A DNA stretch of 64,000 nucleotides, taken from positions 62,001 through 126,000 of the forward strand of contig JALNQF010000005.1 in NCBI GenBank assembly GCA_028456385.1, written 5' to 3'. Shown piece after piece: positions 33,402-43,561 of this stretch. Each line of letters begins with the position of its first letter. The first letter of the stretch is position 1. The translations under genes and the position numbers were made by a program. The stretch comes from Ophiosphaerella korrae. Taxonomy: Eukaryota; Ascomycota; Dothideomycetes; Pleosporales; Phaeosphaeriaceae. A model generated the notes under the pieces. That model ran no database searches. It worked only from the letters and a program-made list of their open reading frames with translations, and had not been told where the DNA came from.

Positions 33402-34217
33402 ATGGGGTCCGCTATTCAGTCGCCCATCACAGTCATCGTCAACAGCGTCAAGGGACACGATCTTGCCTTCACAGCACAGAGAGATGCACCGCTCGCCGCC
33501 ATCTACGACACACTCTACCAACGCGCCCCTTGGATACAAAACTCGTCATGCATCTTAACCACCAACTCGCGCCGGGCTGTCTGTCATGACGAATCTCCGG
33601 TCTCGTCACTACTCTCCTCGCCATCAGATACCTTCCTCTCACTCCGCCTAACCGTACCTCTATGTGGTGGCAAGGGTGGCTTTGGCTCAATCCTGCGTGC
33701 CCAGGGAGGCCGCATGTCTTCGCGCAAGAAGCAAAATGGTGATGCAAACGCGTCATCCAGGAATTTGGACGGAAGGCGGCTACGTACCGTCACCGAGGCG
33801 AAAGTGCTCGCTGAGTACCTTGCTATCAAACCGGAGATGGAACAACGAGAGAAGGAGGAGCGGCGCAAGCGATGGGAAGATATTGTGGCGAGTACTGGGC
33901 GGAAACAGGAGGAGCTTATGAATAGCCGTGGCACCGCTCGCCTGGATGGCAAGTGGGTTGAAGACAAAGAGGAAGCAGAGAACAAGACAAGAGAGGCCAT
34001 CGAAAAGATGCTGCTAGCGCAAAGGGAAACTTCAGAAGACGAAGGGGAGGTATCTAAGCCGACCGTAACAGCATCGAAGCCTCCTCAACAGCGACAGATG
34101 TTCGGATGGGATGAAGACGATGAATTCATGAGCGACAGTGAGGAAGAGGAGGACGTTTCAGAGGAAGATGTCGTGCCGTCAGCGTTTGAAGGCAAGGGCA
34201 AATCCAAAGTTGCTTGA
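33402..34217 (+). CDS. SDE2: Sde2, ubiquitin-fold splicing and genome-stability factor
   Basis: Single exon, 271 aa. Sde2 is made as a precursor with an N-terminal ubiquitin-like domain that deubiquitinating enzymes clip at a GGKGG site; the Lys-starting fragment then joins the spliceosome. Here residues 1-88 form the ubiquitin-like fold, ending in LTVPLCGGKGGFGSILRAQGG (GGKGG at about residues 89-93), the invariant cleavage site. The next block (SSRNLDGRRLRTVTEAKVLAEYL) is the conserved Sde2 N-domain, followed by a charged helical stretch and an acidic, Ser-rich tail. Length agrees with fungal orthologues. It shares a short promoter with ribosomal protein eS10. Confidence 0.94.
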   Translation: MGSAIQSPITVIVNSVKGHDLAFTAQRDAPLAAIYDTLYQRAPWIQNSSCILTTNSRRAVCHDESPVSSLLSSPSDTFLSLRLTVPLCGGKGGFGSILRAQGGRMSSRKKQNGDANASSRNLDGRRLRTVTEAKVLAEYLAIKPEMEQREKEERRKRWEDIVASTGRKQEELMNSRGTARLDGKWVEDKEEAENKTREAIEKMLLAQRETSEDEGEVSKPTVTASKPPQQRQMFGWDEDDEFMSDSEEEEDVSEEDVVPSAFEGKGKSKVA

Positions 34218-34633
34218 ACCTCCACATTTATACTCTTCACAAAGGCAGATCTCCCAGTTGGCTACCATTATGCTGTTTAGGCGTTAGGCGGACTTGCAAA
34301 GTTAATCGTAGATACCCCAATCGAACTCCATATTCAATCAATACTGTGCAGGTGAGAGAAGTGTAAATATTCACGCAACCTAAAATCGACACAGGATTTT
34401 AGCCCAACATACACGGTGGAACAGTAAGTTGATAGTTCAGAATTCAATCTCTGGTGTGGTGTTCGCCGACGGATAACTTGCATATCACACGTGGGATTAT
34501 GCGCTAGCTACCCTTGTTCAAGTCGTTATCGCGTCTCCCCACTCACTCGGCGCATGTCATGTCATAACAGAAGCCTAACTTCCTTCAACCCCCCCAACAT
34601 GCCTCACTTCCTCTTCTTCCACCAGACTGGAGC
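34218..34633. other. Intergenic region between SDE2 and the amidohydrolase
   Basis: About 415 bp; presumably the SDE2 3' end and the next promoter. C-rich short tracts (CAACCCCCCCAACATG near 34587) precede the downstream start. Nothing else was recognised. Confidence 0.4.
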
Positions 34634-36189
34634 ATGGCTTTTGCAAGCAATAAATTCGCATCTGTGGTCCGCATTGCAGGACAACACCCCATATTGAGAA
34701 GCACATTCAAACATGGCCAAGTTCGGACCTTCGCAAGCAGTCCACGATGGCAAATCAGAACGAAAGAAATGAATGAGGACTCTTTGAAGGATTTGAAGGT
34801 CAACCAGGCAAGGCTAATGGAGGACATTCACCATACATGCCAATGGGGTACAGGTGAACGATGGGGAGAGCATGTATTTCCAGACTCAGGTGCCAAATTG
34901 TGCTGACGGTTCATAGTGCTCCCACGGAGACTGGAATGTCCCGTCTTGCGCTCTCGGATGCCGATAAAGCTGCACGCGACTGGTTTGTCTCAACTACAGA
35001 GGCCCTAGGCTGCAAAGTGACTGTGGATGCAATGGGAAATACCTTCGCCGTCCGGTCTGGGTTACGAAATGACAAACCCCCTACATTTGTTGGTAGCCAT
35101 TTGGACACACAGCCAACCGGTGGCCGTTATGATGGCATTTTAGGCGTCACAGCTGGTGTTGAAATGCTAAGAGTGTTAAACGACAACTGGATGGAGACAG
35201 AGTATCCTGTCGGTGTCGTAAATTGGACCAACGAGGAAGGGGCACGGTTCCCCAAGTCAATGGTGTCTTCAGGCGTATGGGCAGGAGATATATCAGTGGA
35301 AACCGCACACAATCTTCGCGAAGTGCACCCAGGCACGGCTACTATGGCCGAAGAACTCAAGAGAATAGGATACCTAGGCAACACGCCAGCTAGTTATGAA
35401 GCCATACCAATGGCGGCTCATTTTGAACTTCACATCGAACAAGGACCCCTCCTAGAGATGTCAAACAAGAAGATTGGCGTTGTTACAGGAGTACAGGCAT
35501 ACAAGTGGTTCACAGTCAATGTCAAAGGTCGTGATACGCATACGGGCACCACGGATCTCAAATCTCGCGCAGACGCGCTTCTCACTGCTTCAAAGATGAT
35601 TCTACACTCACATCGCCTTGCCACTGTAAATAGTGCTCTCGCATCCACTGGAATCCTTCATCTGCAACCTGGATCGACAAACACGGTCCCAGGCTCCGTA
35701 TCCTTCAGTCTTGACATTCGCGCACCCAAGGACTCAACTGTCGCTAAGATGACCGAGTTGATTTTGCAAGACTTTCCTAAGATCGCGGCTGGAGAAGACG
35801 TGCTAGACTCAAATCTGGGCTGTACTTCCGGCCTACCATTATCCGTTGAAATCGTAGAGGACTTTTCATCGCCCGCTACCACTTTCCATGGCGATTGCAT
35901 CTCATCGGTCCGGCAGTCTGCAGATCATGTTCTCGGCCCCGGCAGCCGTAATTTAATCATGGAAATGACATCTGGCGCTGGCCACGATAGCGTGTATGCG
36001 AGCAAACGATGCCCTACAAGTATGATCTTTGTTCCGTGTAGAGGAGGAGTAAGTCATAATCCCAGTGAGTTTTGTAAAGAGGAAGATTGTGCTACGGGGG
36101 CTCAAGTGTTGTTGCAGAGTGTGGTTAGATTTGATCGGATGAGAGATGAGAGAAGAGTCAGCTGGAAACAGGAGCCGTATACGCTTTGA
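34634..36189 (+). CDS. M20-family N-carbamoyl-amino-acid amidohydrolase (beta-ureidopropionase/allantoate-hydrolase type)
   Basis: Two exons, 34634-34869 and 34917-36189, 502 aa, joined through a GC-AG intron. The enzyme class hydrolyses N-carbamoyl amides (ureidopropionate, carbamoyl amino acids or allantoate), releasing ammonia and CO2. Metal-site motifs are GSHLDTQPTGGRYDGILG (His about 140), NEEGARF (two Glu), FELHIEQGPLLE (His) and GAGHDSVYA (His near the C terminus). The first 38 residues are basic, without acidic residues, and end in RTFASSPRW, a likely mitochondrial presequence. With the splice as called, the joint reads GERWGDAPTETGMSRLALS, the block expected in this family; no GT donor in the right phase gives it. 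Substrate specificity cannot be fixed by eye. Confidence 0.85.
34870..34916 (+). other. Probable GC-AG intron (47 nt)
   Basis: Donor GA|GCATGT, branch-like TGCTGAC at 34901-34907 and acceptor CATAG. It is the only donor choice that gives phase 2 and restores the family block GDAPTETGM. All nearby GT donors are in phase 0 or 1 and would lose the frame or delete APTETGM. Confidence 0.7.
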
Positions 36190-38804
36190 ACAGTTGCACA
36201 ATGTAGTTTGCAGACGAGCCGTCTTTTACCGTAAATTAATTTCTACCCCACCTTCTTTGTATTGTCTGTAGGGTATAGCCTGAAACCATAGTCGCAGCTG
36301 CCCTTACCCTTGCGCATACCATCCTCAGCTCTAACATCCACAACCTGAATTCTTAGCCATATCTCAATTGCCCAGCCGTCATTTTTCCGTGTCAGAAATA
36401 CATCGACACCATCTGTGACGTTACGGCGCGTACACAATGAAAAGTTACCTCCGTGTAGATTCTTCCGACTGGTCAATGCTGTTTTGTATTCGTCTATTGC
36501 TTTCACTACTAATGCGTGTGTGGTGGCGGCAAGAAGAACTCCTGGCTCCGGGGCATATATGGGGCTGGTGATAGTTATGTGGTCAACCTAAGGTGGGTTT
36601 GCGGTTGGACGCCGAACGGGTGTGCGGATGACGGCGTACGTTTGGCCGGTTGGAGGGCATGTGGTATGACTATTCATGGGTGGCAGTTTTCGGTTGTGCT
36701 TGCTCGTGATAGGGGAAATAATCCATTTCAATCAGCTGCAGGAAGGTATAGTTATACTATTAGGTAGACAGGCTTTGCTTGTTTGAATGCAGTTTGTCTA
36801 ACAGGACTGGATAGTCGTCATGACTAGTTGCTTCTAGCAAAAGCCCTTCTAAAAAAAGGTCAGACTATAAAATGGCTCAAACGGCGATACCCTCTTTGTA
36901 TAATATTTGTTGATTGCTCCTCGGATAGAGATGCTACGGAGCACTCTTACGATGTAGAATCGATTGGTTTTTTGGGGGGAAGCCCGAGTTTTAGTTGATA
37001 GCAATTACTACACTAGTCTATATTCTTATTGGTTCTTATTTTTAGGCAAGGAGGTTTAGAGAAGGTGTATAGCAGAGGTGATCACACTGTTCTTGAGCGG
37101 CGCTATCCACTATTGGTACTGTGCCACCTGGGCACACTCTTTCGAGTCTCACGCCACCCTTTTTTCGATGGTTTATTAGCTACACTCACCCCCATAAATA
37201 ATCAACACATACAGCAATATTGTACGTGATTTTCTCATATGTGCGCTGTATCGTTGGTGACCCCAACGGTACAAATTTATGGAGCATTGCCGTGATACCT
37301 TACTAGCGGTCACTACACCCATCTCTTTCACAACAACAACCATTCAGAATCTGCTGGCACTTTCGTCCTATCATCCAGAAGGCTTGTCCTACCAAATCAT
37401 TTGAATAGCTTCCCACAACAGCTGCGCGACCTGCCCCGTGAACAGGTCTCGACTCGGACCTGCTGCGATCCAGAGCTCCACTTCGGCGATTCTTTTTGCT
37501 TTCTCCAACAAGCGCTCCCACATGGCAAATCGTCTAGTCCGCCAAACCTTAGTCTTCGCCCATGGCCGCAGCGCCGACTATCACAATTGCCGAATGTTGC
37601 CGAATGTGAAAATGCGACAAAGCCGATCGTCTATCTTGAGCTTCTGGGGAAAGCCAAACAAGACAGAGTTTTGGTGGCCATTCATTAGTCAAAAGCGTGC
37701 ACAATTGCTATTATTCGCCGTTGATTATCTCAGAGAGCCCGAGTGGCATTCCGCTATCCAATGAACCCAGACTGAAATTGCACAATTTCATCCTGGAAGA
37801 ATCTCAAGCCCCGACGTTGTTTCACATTCTAAGGATCGTGGAATCATTCTTGAGAAAATGTGGGGATAATGTTATGCCTCCTCAGGTGTAAACATGATGG
37901 AACGAATTGCCGATCACTTTTTAACAGTTAACACAGGCTGGCACTTGCCCCACGGATGAGGCGGAATCGAGGCTGGAATGGCCATCCGTCTTGAAGACTT
38001 CAATCCAGTCTATGACGAGACTAGGCGACCAGTTGAATGAAGAAGTGATTCCGGTGTAGCTCGTGGCGTTTCTGGCAAGATGTACGTCGGGGCCACCTGA
38101 CTCCTAAAGACGAGATTTCGTACGGAAGTCTTGAGATCTAGCCGTCCCTAGATCATTCACGATCCAATCGTAGAGAGTCTTCCTCCCGCGCTGTCAAGCT
38201 GGGGTTGTGGAAATGGTACGTACCCTAGTGCTAGCTAGCGATTTAGTTTCATGTGCCTCCTGTGGGGCATTTTTTGCGGGGAAGTGTCAAATCTCCTCGC
38301 AAGCTAGCTGACCAATTTTGACCTAGAACCTTGGAACACCGAAACCTCACAGCGTGGAGAGTAGGTTGCAGCTAGGTTAATTTCCATGCAAAATGGCTAA
38401 ATTTTTGATCTCACCATATAAATACATGCATCTCAAGAAGGCGTCAAGCATTATATGTCTGCTGTTTAGATAAGTATTGGAGGTGGATCTAACCGGATAG
38501 GTGAGTTTCCTTTAGACCAGGTAGGGATTCTCCATCTTAACCTGCAAAAATCGTAACGTTTACCCCGGGCCTGTGGGGCCCTGATAGTGAAGATGGTCGT
38601 GCGGAGAGAGCACAGATGCACTTCTTGGGTTTCACGCACAGCAAATCCATCGGCTATTGGATGCTAATCGCTGGTCATGGGAGGTGCCAATTATTCTTAA
38701 GCTTGTGCTGCCGCACCTGTTTCTGGGACCTCTTTATTTGTGTTTGACATCGATTGTCGGACGATTTCATCCAACAACGAATGCGTTAACGGTATCGAGC
38801 TGTC
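36190..38804. other. Long intergenic region with weak open frames
   Basis: About 2.6 kb. A minus-strand frame ending at 36243 can be read back to about 36590 from a TAG acceptor-like site without a stop (ending YPTDNTKKVG), but no start exon or motif was identified. The stretch 36960-37260 differs in texture (AT-rich, then a short block reading like degenerate coding sequence) and could be an old transposon scrap. Frames at 37400-37890 overlap on shifted phases and look like chance. The last 600 bp should contain the MFS gene promoter. Confidence 0.35.
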
Positions 38805-40623
38805 ATGGGTTTCTTGGGTATCATTGAGGACACGAAGCTAGCGCATGTGCCAGCCACTGTCATTCTTAGCGAGGAACAGAACCAAACGAACGAGTCCACA
38901 GCGGGTCTGAAGCGTGGGACTGGCAAAGATGCAGATATCATTCTGATCCCACAGCCGTAAGTATTATCCATCCTTCCATTCTTGATAGTTACTGCCCGAT
39001 GTTAGTGTTATTATATAATATGATCGGTAGTGTTTGTGACTTACTTATTCCAGATCCGAAGACCCAAACGATCCTCTCAATTGGTCAAAGACTAAGAAAT
39101 GGATCATCATGTGTATCATCTCTTATGGTTCTGTCCTATACGCTGCAGTTCTTTCGCCTCTTCTCTCACCAGCTCTAGTTGTCATTGCGAAAGATTTCAA
39201 TAAGCAAATCGCCGATATCACAGTCATCTCTGGGTACATGCTTCTCGTCACTGGTAGTGTAGGACCATTGGTTAGTGCGTGCGCGCGCAAATACGGGAAG
39301 AGACCTATGCTTCTTATTGCTGCATTTTTTGGCCTACTTGGAACCATTATTGGAAGCGCCGCATACAGCTACAAGGGACTAATGGCAGGAAGGATCATTC
39401 AGGGTGGATCGGTGTTCGTATAAACTGTCTCAAGCACTGCATGACTGCAATTGACATACGACAGATCAGCTTTCGAATCTCTTGTCGTCTCGATGATTGG
39501 CGACCTTTTTTTCGTTCATCAGCGAGGAACGTATATGACACTCATCCAGTTCATCCTCGGCGCCACATCAAACTTCTCGGCAATTATCGTCGGACCCATC
39601 GCAACAAATCTAGGATGGCGATATCTTTTTCACATTCTCATCCCATTCACGGCCTTCGAGCTCATTCTACTCTACTTCTTCGTACCAGAAACGTCATACA
39701 ACCGCGACCATCGTTACGATATCGATGAGCTTTCACAGGACAATTTGCATGATCTCGCAGAAATTGAGAAGCGCCATGCAAGCATGGCAGGGAAAGGCAG
39801 TGACGAGGTGATCAAAGTGGAGACGGCGACAAGCACACCTCCTGTCCTCCGACCTAAAAAGACGTTTAAGCAGGAGCTAGCAATCTTCACGGGCACATAT
39901 AGCACCGACAATATCATTCAGCTTACCATTGCTCCTTTTGCAGTTTGCGCAAATTTAGCAGTCCTCTGGATGGTCATCGTTACGGGGGGCTTGACAGCTT
40001 TCTTTGTGGCGCAATCATACGACATGGCACAAATATTTATGGCGCCCCCTTATCTCCTCTCCGCAGCTGGGGTAGGCTATCTCTCTCTTGGGCCTTTCCT
40101 AGGTGGTCTCCTGGGATCCATTGTCCTTGGCGCCTCGCTTGACCCGCTTGCGAAGTGGTGCGCGAAGAAGAACAAAGGTGTTTACGAACCCGAGTACCGA
40201 CTTCTAGGCATGATTCCCTCGGTGACCATCATGATCGGTCTCTGCCTTTTTGGATATTATGCCGAACGAGGAGCATCATTCTACCTAACGGCATTTTTCC
40301 ATGGCATGGATCTGTTCGGTATTGTCTGCGCTGCTATTGCCTCGTCTACTTACGTCCTTGACGCTTTTCGCGACATCAGTGCTGAGGTCTTCATCATCAA
40401 CATGGTATTCAAGAACTTTTTGTTTTACGGATTCTCCTACTTTGTCAATAATTGGACGGCGAAAAGTGGACCAGCGATTGTGTTTTATGTCTTTGGTGCT
40501 GTTGCCGCAGTGATGGTCTTCACAACGCCCATCTTTTTCTTCTGGGGCAAGAAGTATAGGAGTTATTGGTGCAGACATAATTTGCTTCGCAAATGGGGAA
40601 TTACCACCCATGCCGAGTTGTAG
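38805..40623 (+). CDS. Major facilitator superfamily transporter (DHA1-like drug/polyamine type)
   Basis: Three exons: 38805-38956, 39054-39413 and 39465-40623, giving 556 aa. The second donor is TCGGT|GTTCGT; this is the only choice that restores GRIIQGGSVSAFESLVV across the joint. The protein has a cytosolic head ending in DPNDPLNWSKTKKW, a typical lead-in to TM1 of fungal DHA1 carriers. About 12 hydrophobic segments follow, with RKYGKRP (MFS motif A) between TM2 and TM3, and a charged central loop at about residues 270-310 containing EIEKRHASMAGKG. It is expected to be a proton-driven plasma-membrane exporter or importer; substrate is not predictable. The gene stands alone, with no adjacent biosynthetic genes. 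An A run directly follows the stop (about 40651-40660). Confidence 0.85.
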
Positions 40624-43561
40624 GGATTAATTGTTTTAAAGTGTAGATTAAAAAAAAAAATATCGTTGAACGCCACAAATAGAGAAACTACTTATCTTGG
40701 AACCGAAAATTCACTCTTTAGTTTTTACAAACACGTGTCGCTCTTGCAATTACCAATGCCTTCCTAAGCAAGTTGGTTGCTTCTCGAATGGGTCATTCGT
40801 GAAGGCCTTGCCATAATGAACCGGGATCAGCAAGGGTTGTCGATGCTCATGTGAACCTGCTCTTGATGTTGACCTTGTCACCATAAAGCATAAGATACTA
40901 TTCATAGAAGTAGGGCCGCCAAGGACCCTCATCTGAAATCTTGTATCACCTGAATACAGATTGCTTCGACTACTGTGTCTTCTTCTGAGGCTTTTACGAT
41001 CATTAAGATAGATAGACCTAAAAATACATCCTTCAGTTCGCCGTGTCCAGCCTAGCTGTCCGCATTTTTGCCCTATCCAAGCTACAACCGGAAAAACGGG
41101 TGTTGGAAGATTCCGATAAGGCTCTCCAAAGAAGTGGAAATATATAACTTTGCATACGCGAGCTGGTTGTACTACATCGGGTCATATCGAGCTCGCGATT
41201 TGATTTGGCGGATGTTTCAAAACGTTTCCTGCAAGTAAGATAGTGTACAGTAGTGTGAAGTCAGCCCTGTAAGCTCCACTTAGGCGTAGCTTGCAAGGCA
41301 TAAAGTACCTCAAAGATAGCATCCGGCGAGAAAACCCGCGTCACAATTAACATTGGGGATATTCGAAGAGTAAAAATGGGGGTCAGCACTTGGTCAGTCT
41401 CACTTTTTCCAAAAGTAGGAAAGGAGAGGCGTTATAGGGAGTTTAGCGACTATTGTGTCTGTAGTTGGGCGCTTCGAGCATATGTCACAGCCCAATGTAG
41501 ATTGACGGGCGCTCGCTTGTGCATGTCACCCACGTTGCTTTGCTTGCACTGCGATATCAAGCCATTGTCACAAACGTCTAGACCCACCAAGACGCCCACC
41601 CAAGCGCTCATATTACGCGAGTAGATTCATCCACTTCACTGGGAATAAGGCTGGAAAAATTTCAATTAGAGTTGCAGCCACTAGGAGATATGGTTCAGCG
41701 CGTACAGTGGACTAGAAGAGTGGTATGCCCTGACAAGGAGAAGGTGCCTGATGATCCGGTACTTTGGTGCAGGAAAAAGGCTGTAGGGCTGGCGGTTAAG
41801 CAGGTTGACGTGCGAGGTGGGTCACCAAAGAGGTCTGTAGGCGCCTACCGGCTGCTGGGAGATTGAGGGGTTGTTTGTGTTGTTGTTGTCGAGGGGTAAC
41901 AGGAGTGGGTGGGCGATGTGATGGTTGAGGTGATGAGATGCGTTCAAGTTTAGGAATGATGAGGGGCGAGAGGGCACAACAGGGGGATGCTACGTGAAAA
42001 TCGTGATAGACAATATTGACTGGTTCGTTGTTTCTACTTCATCCCACCCTATCTCTAGGGTTGTTGTTGGTCAAATTTGATGGCAGGATCCGGGCTGCAG
42101 CCTTGCTGAGGCAACGAGATCGAGCGTGAGGGTTCACCGGGAGCCCAAACCATGACGATGGGGTACCAGATCTAGCAGCCTTTGTCGCCTTTTTTCCTAT
42201 TTGGTGTATTTGGACCCTCTGGATTTGATGAATTTGGGTGATTTTCCAGAATATGGGCCAGCTCCCATGGATAGCCCACAAAGCTTGACTGACTGCTAAC
42301 ACCAATGCGGACGACGGGCGGCTACAGAATCCCTCACAGCCAGTCAATGCGTCCCGTCCTGGCCACACCTCGCTCCACATCTCCATCGCCCACGCATCGC
42401 TGCACGACCTCCCAGCCAGTGCAACACCGTCCAACTCTCCAATTCGTCCGTTTGTAAGTCATGCGAACTTGGCCAACCCCATGCTGAAGCCAACTGTGCA
42501 AGGACCCTGGGGCATTTGATTCGATTGCGAGCCACGAGGTGGCTTGCCTGTCTTTTCTTTGCCAAGGTCACCTTCACTCTGTGCCGTCTGTGCGCCGCCC
42601 TGCGCCGCGCCATCTCGCAGCAGCATGGTAGAGTTCGATTAGGTTTTTCCGTTGTTTGACATATCACGCAAGATTTGCAGGTTGAAGAGGTGGGAGAGAC
42701 TGACCGTTGTGCGACTCTCGCAGTATGTAAGGGCTGCCCTTCAGACGGACGCACGTCGGGAACGCGCAACGGATCAAGAGGAAGTCCCGCTGCAACCGGC
42801 GACGCCTCCCGCATGAAATGGCGATGATCCATTGACTCCTATTGGTGACGCGTGATGCTCCTCCAGGCATCTCACCGACGCTGCACAGCAGCTGCGCAGC
42901 GATGGCATCGGTAACGAGGTAATCCCAAAGATGAACCATGCAGCCACGAACGTGATAGTGCATTGGTTTCGGTAATGCCCTAGATGTTCGGCTCGACCTC
43001 GCTATCACATCTTGGCCCAATAGCGTGGGTGATGGCGAGCGGTTGAATATCATTTACCATTTGCTGCCACAACACGGGCCTTAACCCCTGCTTGCGACCC
43101 ATCACCATCTGCGCCAAACTAACATAAGGTACTCTCCAGCTGCTGTTCAGTGCTCACCCATCATATCTGATCCGCAGTGGCCCGCTGTCACGCACCACCT
43201 ATATTCTTTCCACCTTGTGGCCTTCTGTGAACATTTCCTACGAAGCACTCTTGTCGCACCTGAAACCGTGCCACAAGCCCGTCGCTACACAATAATCTCC
43301 CGTGTCGCAATTGGTGCCACACGCATAAATATCGATCCAGAAAACGTTCTTGCTGCATCTCCACACCGCATTGTCACATAATACAAAGCCCCACACTGGG
43401 ATCCATGTAGTGTCGGTTTCCCGGATGTTTTAAGCAATCACTGCCCCAAACCCTCCACCCACTGGCCTTGACACTGGTCCCAGCCCTTGCTGGTGGAAGT
43501 GTTTCACGCACTAAAAAAAAACAACAACCAGCTCTGCGGTATCGATTTCTCGGACTCGAAA
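40624..43561. other. Long intergenic region upstream of the metalloreductase
   Basis: About 2.9 kb without a supported gene. Frames of 80-160 codons exist on both strands at 41376-43053, but they overlap in shifted phases and contain no family motif. An ATCTGAT sequence at 43166-43172 is a partial match to a GATA-type iron-repressor site (ATCWGATAA), too weak to call. The final 400 bp are C-rich and likely contain the promoter and leader. Confidence 0.4.

Noticed and set aside
36243..36590. Minus-strand frame ending YPTDNTKKVG, possibly a small spliced gene
   Set aside because: The only intron that would link it to an upstream ATG is 30-45 nt with a poor donor; no motif was recognised.
39414..39464. 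Frameshift in the MFS transporter
   Set aside because: Using the donor GT|GTTCGT and acceptor CGACAG restores GGSVSAFESL, so a normal 51 nt intron explains it.
41376..43053. Possible genes in the 2.9 kb gap before the metalloreductase
   Set aside because: Frames on both strands overlap in shifted phases and carry no motif.
43166..43172. Candidate iron-responsive GATA site upstream of the metalloreductase
   Set aside because: Only ATCTGAT of the ATCWGATAA pattern is present and no second copy was found.
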